From: Cystobacter fuscus
Lineage (GTDB): Bacteria > Myxococcota > Myxococcia > Myxococcales > Myxococcaceae
Reading direction: 5' to 3'
DNA length: 64,000 nucleotides
NCBI RefSeq assembly: GCF_002305875.1
Contig: NZ_CP022098.1
Coordinates: forward strand, 6,510,001 to 6,574,000
The notes beneath the pieces were generated by a model, which worked only from the letters and a program-made list of their open reading frames with translations, was not told where the DNA came from and searched no databases. A program made the translations under genes and the position numbers. Of this stretch, positions 45,933-52,751 are shown in pieces (the stretch's first letter is position 1; each line of letters starts with the position of its first letter).

Positions 45933-46040
45933 ACCCGGTCAATTTTCACCGCAATATGGGCCCTGGTGCTGACCGGGCCCCCCGCGCATAACTACCCCCC
46001 AAACCGCCCCGCCCAGGGGCCAAGGACAGGTGGGTTCCAC

Positions 46041-47300
46041 ATGGTGGAGGCAGTGCGCGTCAACCTTCAGCGCGAGTTCGAGAGCCCGGAGGCGCGGGCC
46101 AATCCCATCCCCGTCTACGCGAAGCTGCGGAAGCTGGGGCCGGTCCTCCACTCGACTGCCCTCTACGGCGAGGGCTTCGTCCTCCCCCGGTACGAGGAGG
46201 TCGTCAGCGTCCTCAAGGATCCCCGGTTCGCCAACGACCGCCGGAACGTCCCCGGCGGCACGTCCATGGACCGTTGGTGGATGCCGGCCATCCTGAGGCT
46301 GCTCGTCTCCAGCATGGTGCTCAAGGATCCGCCGGATCACCGCCGCCTGCGCAACCTCGTCCAGAAGGCGTTCACCCCCATCATGGTCGAGAACCTGAAC
46401 GGGCGGGTGGAGCAGATCACCGAGGAGCTGCTGGATGCCGCCGTCCGCAAGCCGGTCGTGGACCTCATGGAGGAGTTCGCGCTGCCCCTGCCGCTGACCG
46501 TCATCTCGGAAATGCTCGGCGTCCCCGAGCCCGACCGCATCAACTTCCGCAAGCTGATTGCCAAGGTCCTGGATCCCTCGTCGGTGAGCCCCATCGCGTT
46601 CATCCGCAACTACCCCCACATGCTCCGGCTGAACCGGTTCCTCCGGAGGCTGGTGAACCTGCGCCGCGAGCAGCCGGGGAATGATCTGGTGACGGCGCTG
46701 GTGCAGGCCGAGGAAGGCGGGGACCGGCTCAGCGAGGACGAGCTCATCTCCATGATCTTCCTCCTGCTCTTCGCCGGGCACGAGACGACGGTGAACCTCA
46801 TCGGCAACGGCGTGCTGGCGCTGGTGCGGCACCCCGACCAGCTCCAGAAGCTCCGCGAGCAGCCCGACCTCATCGACAGCGCCATCGAGGAGATGCTGCG
46901 CTTCACCAACCCGGTGGGACAGGTGGCGCCGCGCTTCGCCAAGGAGGATGTGGAGATCGCGGGCGTTCGCATCCCCAAGGGCAGCGCGGTCACCCTGCTG
47001 ATCGCCTCGGCGAATCTGGACGAGACGGCGTTCCCGAACGCGGACAAGCTGGACATCACCCGCAGCCCGAACCGCCATGTGTCCTTCGGGTACGGAATCC
47101 ACTACTGCCTGGGAGCGCCGCTTGCCCGGCTGGAGGCCCGGGTCGCCATCCCCGCGCTGCTGCAACGCTTCCCGCGCCTCGAGCTGGCGGTGCCCGCGGA
47201 GAAGCTGCGCTGGCGTCCCAACATCGGCCTGCGCGGCCTGGAGGCACTGCCCCTCTCCGTATCGCCGGCCAGCTCGGCGGCTGAACGGTCCGCCGCGTAG
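46041..47300 (+). CDS. Cytochrome P450
   Basis: A 419-residue soluble bacterial P450, CYP107-like. The I-helix oxygen site is FLLLFAGHETTVN, the K-helix ExxR is in EEMLRF, and the haem loop FGYGIHYCLGAPLARLE places the thiolate at Cys356. Such enzymes hydroxylate secondary metabolites or fatty substrates; the redox partners are not encoded nearby. ATG 46041 is chosen because AGGTGG precedes it; the frame is open 25 codons further up. It follows the AraC gene and may be its target. Confidence 0.94.
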   Translation: MVEAVRVNLQREFESPEARANPIPVYAKLRKLGPVLHSTALYGEGFVLPRYEEVVSVLKDPRFANDRRNVPGGTSMDRWWMPAILRLLVSSMVLKDPPDHRRLRNLVQKAFTPIMVENLNGRVEQITEELLDAAVRKPVVDLMEEFALPLPLTVISEMLGVPEPDRINFRKLIAKVLDPSSVSPIAFIRNYPHMLRLNRFLRRLVNLRREQPGNDLVTALVQAEEGGDRLSEDELISMIFLLLFAGHETTVNLIGNGVLALVRHPDQLQKLREQPDLIDSAIEEMLRFTNPVGQVAPRFAKEDVEIAGVRIPKGSAVTLLIASANLDETAFPNADKLDITRSPNRHVSFGYGIHYCLGAPLARLEARVAIPALLQRFPRLELAVPAEKLRWRPNIGLRGLEALPLSVSPASSAAERSAA

Positions 47301-47384
47301 AAACGGACCGCGGAACTCGCGGACCCCAATGGCACCGCGGGCACCCCGTGCCCGCCAACGGCCTGTGCTACGGCATCGCCGACT

Positions 47385-48281
47385 TCACGCCGCGAAGTAG
47401 CAGCCCTGTTCCAGGTCCGCGAGGAGGCCGACCTGCTTCGGGTTCCACCCGAGTTGCTCGCGCGTTCTCGCGCTCGAGGCCGGGACATCGAGCGCCACGA
47501 AGTTCACGAAGCCACCGAAGTGCTGCGCGGCCTCGCCGCGAGGCTTGCCGACAATCGGCACCCCGAGGCGATGGCCGATAGCGGTGGCGATGTCGCGGAG
47601 CGGGATGCCCTCCTCGGCGACCGCGTGGTACCGCCCCCCGCCAGGTCGCGTCTCGAGCACGAGTCGATAGAGCCGCGCGGCATCGAGCCGATGCACGGCG
47701 GGCCAGCGGTTGCCGCCGTCGTCGATGTACGCGGAGAGGCCCGTTCGCCGCGCCAGCTTGATCAGTGTCGGCACGAAGTGAGGATCGCCGTCGCCGTGTA
47801 CCGACGGTGGCAGACGCACCACCGAGACGCGCACATCGCGCGCGGCGACGGCGTCGGCGGCCTCTTCGGTCGCCGCGCGAGGATGCGCCGCGGCCCCGGA
47901 CGCCGGCGCCGTCTCCTCGGTCCCGAGCACGCCCTTCGGCAGCACGCCGACGGCCGACGTGACGATCAGCGGGCGCGTCGTTCCGGTGAGCGCCGCACCC
48001 AGCGTCTCGATGGCACGCCTGTCGATCTCGCAGCTCTCCTTGAACTTCGAGAAGTCGTGGTTGAACGCCGTGTGGATGACGGCATCCGACGTTGCCGCGC
48101 CGCTCTCGAGGCTGTCGAGTTCCTCGACCGCTCCGCGCTGCACGAAGGCGCCGATGGCCGTGAGCGACGCGGCACCGGCGTCAGACCGAGCGAGGCCGAG
48201 CACCTCGTGCCCCGCGGCGAGAAGTTCCTGAACGACTGCCGAGCCAACGAAGCCCGTGGCTCCCGTGACGAAGACGCGCAT
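47385..48281 (-). CDS. NAD(P)-dependent epimerase/dehydratase-like SDR
   Basis: A 298-residue extended short-chain dehydrogenase. It begins with the cofactor loop MRVFVTGATGFVGSAVVQEL and has ARSDAG after strand 2 (Arg/Ser suggest NADP). The usual YxxxK is not clear, as in many atypical members with an AHPRAATEEAADAVAA-type region. AAAGGA seven bases before ATG 48281 supports the start. It is divergent from a lysR gene 89 bp away, the common arrangement for a regulator and its target. Confidence 0.85.
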   Translation of the reverse strand: MRVFVTGATGFVGSAVVQELLAAGHEVLGLARSDAGAASLTAIGAFVQRGAVEELDSLESGAATSDAVIHTAFNHDFSKFKESCEIDRRAIETLGAALTGTTRPLIVTSAVGVLPKGVLGTEETAPASGAAAHPRAATEEAADAVAARDVRVSVVRLPPSVHGDGDPHFVPTLIKLARRTGLSAYIDDGGNRWPAVHRLDAARLYRLVLETRPGGGRYHAVAEEGIPLRDIATAIGHRLGVPIVGKPRGEAAQHFGGFVNFVALDVPASSARTREQLGWNPKQVGLLADLEQGCYFAA

Positions 48282-48370
48282 GACGATGTCCTTTGTGGTT
48301 TTGACCACCATGCGTCGATTCGAAGGCCATCACAATCAGCACGCTCGACATGCTAAGTATGCACAGAAGT

Positions 48371-49288
48371 ATGTCTCGTCACTTCGACAGGCAGGTGCTC
48401 GACGGCCTCGGCATTCTCCGCGCGGTGGTGGAAGCCGGGAGCTTCGTCGGTGCGGGCGAAGCACTCGGGCTCACGCAGCCCGCCGTCAGCCGCGCGGTGG
48501 CGCGCCTCGAGGAGCGCGTCGGCGTTCGCATGTTCCGGCGCACCGCGCGCTCCATCTCGCTCACCGAGGAGGGTCGACGCTTCTATGAAGCGATCGCACC
48601 GCACCTCCGCGCCATCGAAGAGGCCACGAGCGAAGCGGGCGACTCGAAAGCCAAAGTGCGCGGGCGTCTGCGCGTGAACGTCGACCCCGGTACGGCGCAG
48701 CTCGTGCTCACGCCGCGCCTTCAGCCGTTTTTCGAGCAGCACCCCGACTTGTTCGTCGAGCTCGTCGCGCGCGACCGCATGGGCGACCTCGTCCGCGAGG
48801 GTTTCGACGTCGCCGTCCGCCTCGGCAACCCGGAGCCCTCCGCGCTCAAGGCGCGACTCCTCATGCGCACGCACATCGTCACGTGTGCATCCCCGGAGTA
48901 CGTCGCCCGGCACGGAGCACCACGCCATCCCCGCGACATCGAGAAGCACCGCTGCATCTTGATGCGCGATCCATCGACTGGCAGCCACTTCGGCTGGGAG
49001 TTCGTGCACGGACGGAAGGTGGTGCCCGTCGACGTGAGCGGCCCGCTGATGGTCAACCAGTTCGGTCCGATGCTAGCGGCATGTCTCGCGGGGCAAGGCA
49101 TCGCGCAGGTGCTCGAGTTCCACGCGCGCGAGTTCCTCGCCGACGGCAGGCTCGTGCAGGTGCTGCCCGAGTGGGCCGACGAGACGTACCCGCTCTACGC
49201 GTACCACCACTCGGCGCAGCTCATGTCGGCCAAGGTCCGGGCATTCCTCGACTTCGTCGTCGACGTGACGCGTGATGCAGACGTCTGA
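48371..49288 (+). CDS. LysR-family transcriptional regulator
   Basis: A 305-residue LysR regulator with the helix-turn-helix at about residues 10-60 (LRAVVEAGSFVGAGEALGLTQPAVSRAVARLEERVGVRMF) and an effector domain behind it. Three in-frame ATG codons (48350, 48359, 48371) compete; the last gives the normal distance to the first helix and has AGAAG before it. It is divergent from the epimerase-like SDR gene and probably controls it. The effector is unknown. Confidence 0.9.
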   Translation: MSRHFDRQVLDGLGILRAVVEAGSFVGAGEALGLTQPAVSRAVARLEERVGVRMFRRTARSISLTEEGRRFYEAIAPHLRAIEEATSEAGDSKAKVRGRLRVNVDPGTAQLVLTPRLQPFFEQHPDLFVELVARDRMGDLVREGFDVAVRLGNPEPSALKARLLMRTHIVTCASPEYVARHGAPRHPRDIEKHRCILMRDPSTGSHFGWEFVHGRKVVPVDVSGPLMVNQFGPMLAACLAGQGIAQVLEFHAREFLADGRLVQVLPEWADETYPLYAYHHSAQLMSAKVRAFLDFVVDVTRDADV

Positions 49289-49370
49289 GCGGTGCCACGA
49301 CCGCGTCCAATTATCCGGTTTAGACTGGATGTCCTTGATTCCGGGAGTTCATCCGCTGCACGCTACCGCC

Positions 49371-50558
49371 ATGCTCCCAACCGCCGCGAAGTCCCGCCGT
49401 GCCCGCTGGCCCCTCTCGCGCCCGATGGCGCTGACCCTGCTCGCCCTGCCGCTCTGGGCCTGCGGTCCCGATGCTCCCCCCGAGCGCGACACGTCGAGCG
49501 CCCGGCTCGAGGAGGCGCTCCCGGCAGGCGGCTGGCGGGTGCTGATGGCCAATGGCGGCGCCCCCATTCGCAGCATCACCCGCCGCGCGGATGGGGTGTT
49601 GCTGGGCGGGGCGAGCACGGGCCATGGCATCACGGTCTGGGCGAGCCGCGACAACGGCGCGACCTGGTCCGTCCACGGCTCCGTCGCGAACAATCCCGCC
49701 GTGGAGTTCGGCGACGTGACGATGCACGCCATCCCCGGCACGCGCACCGTCTTCTGCGCCTTCCGCGAGTTCGCCAACGGGCAGTTCCGCATCACCGTCA
49801 CCCGGAGTGACAACGATGGGGACAGCTGGGTCTACGACAGCACCGTCGTGGGCCCCGAGTCCCGCTTCGTCGGGGCGCCCTTCCTGTTCCAGCGCGCCAA
49901 CGGCGACCTGCAGGTGTACTACGACTCCGAGCCGCTCGCCGCGCAGGGGGGCTACCCCGGCCACCAATGGATCGCCATGCAGGGTCGCCGTGGCACCACG
50001 GGGCCGTGGACCGCGTACGGCGTGGTGGCCGTGTCGCGGGACAAGCGGGCCGGTGCGCTCAACCGCGAGGGCATGGCCACCGTGGTGCAGCTCGGGGGAG
50101 ATCGCCTCATGGCCGTCACCGAGGGGGTGGAGCCGTTCCCCACGGGCGGCGCCCACGCCAACGTCGTCAACGCCGTGGAGTCCTGGGACGGAGGCAAGAC
50201 GTGGGATGACTCGCTGCGCCGCACCGTCTACCAGTCCCGGATCGATCCGGGCTCCGGACGGCGCTACAACGCCTATGTGCCCTTCGCCATCCGCGTGGGC
50301 AACGGCCCCGTGGGCGTGGCCTTCTGCACCGACGAGGACAAGGCGGGAGCGCCCGACCTCGCGAGCGCCCCTCCGGATCAGCGCAACTGCCATGTCGGGT
50401 ACGTGAGCACGACCAGCAACTTCGAGACCTGGTCCTCCCCGAGCCCCGTGTGGACCGCCACCTCGCGCAACTACACGCCGGGCCTCTTCGAGCGCGCCTC
50501 CAATGACGTCATCGTGGTGATCGACGCGCTGGGCGGAAATCGTGTCCTGCAGCGGTAG
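49371..50558 (+). CDS. Sialidase/BNR-repeat-like lipoprotein
   Basis: A 395-residue surface lipoprotein. A basic start and the lipobox LALPLWAC are followed by a six-bladed-propeller-like protein with Asp-box (BNR) motifs: SRDNGATWS near residue 88, SDNDGDSWVY near 148, and SWDGGKTWDD near 270. FRIP-type Arg and acidic residues of true sialidases could not all be placed, so it may be a glycan hydrolase or binder of the same fold. GRRYNAYVPFAI and FERASND-type strands close the propeller. ATG 49371 fits the signal; no good ribosome site is visible. Confidence 0.75.
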   Translation: MLPTAAKSRRARWPLSRPMALTLLALPLWACGPDAPPERDTSSARLEEALPAGGWRVLMANGGAPIRSITRRADGVLLGGASTGHGITVWASRDNGATWSVHGSVANNPAVEFGDVTMHAIPGTRTVFCAFREFANGQFRITVTRSDNDGDSWVYDSTVVGPESRFVGAPFLFQRANGDLQVYYDSEPLAAQGGYPGHQWIAMQGRRGTTGPWTAYGVVAVSRDKRAGALNREGMATVVQLGGDRLMAVTEGVEPFPTGGAHANVVNAVESWDGGKTWDDSLRRTVYQSRIDPGSGRRYNAYVPFAIRVGNGPVGVAFCTDEDKAGAPDLASAPPDQRNCHVGYVSTTSNFETWSSPSPVWTATSRNYTPGLFERASNDVIVVIDALGGNRVLQR

Positions 50559-50575
50559 GGCGCATGGGTTACCCG

Positions 50576-51148
50576 TCAGCGCTCCTCATTCGAAGGCGCA
50601 GCGCAGCCGCTGTCGTCACAGGCCGCGGTGGGAAGCACCTGGGTCGTGGACTGCTGCACACCCAACGCTGGTCCCGAATGAGCCTCGAGTAGCAGGGTCT
50701 GCAGCTCGGCGCCGAGCAGCAGGTCGTCGTGAACACCGAAGATCTGCCGGCGAAGACGTCCCTGCGCGTCGATCAATACCGTCGTCGGCGTTCCCCGCAT
50801 CGCGTACGCGCTCATTGTCCGCGGGATGGGATCGCCGGCTTCGCCCGGTGCGTCCACGCCCACCGGGAACTTCACCCGGTATTCGTGGAGGAACGCCCGG
50901 AGGGACTCGATCTTCATGGCCTCGTGGTGCTCGAAGACCGTGTGCAGCCCGATCACCACGAGCGGCGCGCCCGCGAAGACTTCAGCGACGCGCTGTGCCT
51001 GTGGAATGCCGTGGGCGACGCATCCAGGGCAGAGCATTTGGAATGCGTGGAGGAGGACGACCTTGCCGCGGAGTCGCTCGAGAGTGAGCGGCTCCGGCGT
51101 GTTGAGCCAGGCGGTCGTCCGCCACGCGGGTGCGGGGCGCAACGTCAT
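50576..51148 (-). CDS. Redoxin / TlpA-like thioredoxin-fold protein
   Basis: A 190-residue cytoplasmic-looking thioredoxin-fold protein of the redoxin group. The redox motif is HAFQMLCPGCVAHGIPQAQ (C-P-G-C, near residue 42), the cis-Pro is in RGTPTTVLIDAQGRL, and IGLHTVFEHHEAM resembles TlpA-type helices. The end bears an extra Cys pair (ACDDSGCAAP). Its ATG overlaps the stop of the protoglobin gene as TAATG, so the two are translationally coupled. It may reduce or protect the globin or handle peroxide/nitrosative damage. Confidence 0.85.
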   Translation of the reverse strand: MTLRPAPAWRTTAWLNTPEPLTLERLRGKVVLLHAFQMLCPGCVAHGIPQAQRVAEVFAGAPLVVIGLHTVFEHHEAMKIESLRAFLHEYRVKFPVGVDAPGEAGDPIPRTMSAYAMRGTPTTVLIDAQGRLRRQIFGVHDDLLLGAELQTLLLEAHSGPALGVQQSTTQVLPTAACDDSGCAAPSNEER

Positions 51149-51735
51149 TAGAAGTCCCCGTCCTTGACGTAGGGGTGGGCCCAGAGCGTCACCTGCAACA
51201 GGGATGACTTGAGCCACGCCGCGGACATCTTCTCGATGTCCTCCGCGGAATGGCCCTGCTCGGCCAGGAAGGGACGCAGGGTAAAGGTTACCGGGAAGAT
51301 GAGCGCGAACAGGTCCCGAAAGGGCACGATGTCCGTCGAGGGGGCTCCGTCGGTCTTGTTCTTCTTCGCCCGATGGTGGCGCAGGCCGATCTCGTGCTGG
51401 TAGTCGAGCCAGGCCTGGTCGTACTGGGCACGCGACGTATCGAGAATCCACTGGCCGAAGCGCTTGCGGACGAGGCCAAGGTAGTCGCCAAGGGGCTTGC
51501 CGTCCGTCTTTCCACTGAACGAGGCGAGCAGATGCGGCTGACTCCCAACAAACCCATACCAGACGTCGAGGATCGCCTCGACGCGCCCCTTCACGATGTC
51601 GTGCGACATGCGGAGGTACTTCACGTCCTCTTCGCCAAACAGGACGCTGGCCTTCATCTGTTCGAAGTCGGTGAGGGACACAGGTGAACGTGCAACGGAC
51701 GAGGTGCCATGGGTATAGCCAGGGATGTTGCTCAT
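51148..51735 (-). CDS. Protoglobin
   Basis: A 195-residue single-domain protoglobin. Typical stretches are SLTDFEQMKASVLFGEEDVKYLRMS near residue 20, VGSQPHLLASF, and the proximal-His helix YQHEIGLRHHRAKKNKTDG near residue 125. Such haem proteins bind O2, CO and NO and in some bacteria form the sensor part of signalling proteins; here it stands alone. AAGGAG nine bases before ATG 51735 fixes the start; a small hairpin lies just upstream. It shares a TAATG junction with the redoxin gene and follows a MarR gene on the same strand, 94 bp away. Confidence 0.9.
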   Translation of the reverse strand: MSNIPGYTHGTSSVARSPVSLTDFEQMKASVLFGEEDVKYLRMSHDIVKGRVEAILDVWYGFVGSQPHLLASFSGKTDGKPLGDYLGLVRKRFGQWILDTSRAQYDQAWLDYQHEIGLRHHRAKKNKTDGAPSTDIVPFRDLFALIFPVTFTLRPFLAEQGHSAEDIEKMSAAWLKSSLLQVTLWAHPYVKDGDF

Positions 51736-51750
51736 TTCTTCTTCTCCTTC

Positions 51751-51767
51751 GCGGAGCAAAGCTCCGC
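51751..51767 (-). other. Hairpin in the protoglobin mRNA leader
   Basis: GCGGAGC-AAA-GCTCCGC, a perfect 7-bp stem, ends next to the AAGGAG site of the protoglobin gene. It could attenuate, terminate MarR-only transcripts, or guard the ribosome site. Confidence 0.4.
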
Positions 51768-51829
51768 TGTCGCCGTCGGCCGGAATGGCCGCGGAATTCG
51801 TGTTCGCTCATGCCTGAGACGAAATGGCG

Positions 51830-52489
51830 TCAGCCGCGACGCATGAACTGCTCCCAGATCTCTCGTCGCGCCGACTCGGCCGCGAGCTCTTGCTCCGGGC
51901 AATCGAGGCGCAGTTGAGCACTCGATAGCGGCGCGTCCACGAAGGCACAGTGATGCGGCGACGCGCCCGGGCGCACGTTCGGACGGAAATGCGTGCAGGT
52001 CACGCACATGCCGGTGAACGGAACGAGCCCTTGCTCCTGAAGCATCCGGATCATCTTGACGATGCCGGCGAAGAACGCGCGCTGCTCATCCGGGGAGAGA
52101 TGAGCGACCGCGTCCGCCATGAACTCTGGCCACGAACGCGCGCGAGCACCGAGTGCGGCGCCCTCCGTCGTTGGCGTGAGGAGGCTGGCGCGCGAGTGCC
52201 TCGGGTCCGCGGATCTGGTCACGAGTTTCTTCTCGACGAGGACGCGGACGGAATCACTGATGGTGGGAAGCGTCACGCCGAGGCGCTCGCTCAGCTCCGT
52301 ACCGGAGAGGGGCCCGTGCGCTACCAGCGCGGCGAGGATCTGCCCCTGCGTGGCAGACAGGCCCACCCCATTGGCCTGCTGCCACGCCTGCTGCTTCATC
52401 GCGAGCCCGATCTTGTGCAGCCCTGTCGCGATGCGCGCGGAGATCGGCTCGCTGTTCTCGTTGAAGTACTCCGGTCGCTTCCCAGTCAT
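51830..52489 (-). CDS. MarR-family regulator with C-terminal cysteine cluster
   Basis: A 219-residue MarR regulator. The winged helix is at about residues 45-105 (LSATQGQILAALVAHGPLSGTELSERLGVTLPTISDSVRVL, wing DPRHSRASLL). It carries an extra ~50 residues with four Cys in the order CVTCTHF ... HHC ... DCPEQE, which look like a zinc or Fe-S site and could sense redox state or gases. It is the first gene of a MarR-protoglobin-redoxin set on the minus strand. A perfect 19-bp palindrome lies 11 bp before its start, so it probably represses itself and perhaps the globin genes. Confidence 0.9.
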   Translation of the reverse strand: MTGKRPEYFNENSEPISARIATGLHKIGLAMKQQAWQQANGVGLSATQGQILAALVAHGPLSGTELSERLGVTLPTISDSVRVLVEKKLVTRSADPRHSRASLLTPTTEGAALGARARSWPEFMADAVAHLSPDEQRAFFAGIVKMIRMLQEQGLVPFTGMCVTCTHFRPNVRPGASPHHCAFVDAPLSSAQLRLDCPEQELAAESARREIWEQFMRRG

Positions 52490-52500
52490 GGTCTCGATCT

Positions 52501-52519
52501 AACTTAGGAGTCCTAAGTT
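52501..52519. promoter_or_regulatory. Perfect 19-bp palindrome, MarR operator
   Basis: AACTTAGGA-G-TCCTAAGTT is a perfect 9+1+9 inverted repeat 11 bp upstream of the marR start. Length and spacing fit a MarR dimer site overlapping the promoter. Confidence 0.8.
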
Positions 52520-52751
52520 GGCAAGCCTACCCGGTCACCCACCCGCCGATCTCGCCGGCCCTGCCGTTGAGTGCCGCCCGGAACGACGCGACGCGGCATC
52601 CTCGCCGCTGGATCCGCCATTGTTCCTCAGTGGATAAATCCGGGAAAAATTCAAATAACTGTCTTCATGTTAATTCATGGGAAACCGTGTAGATGGGCAC
52701 AGCCCCGGAGACAGCTGAATTCCCCCCTGTCGACTCCGTGGGAGGACACCC

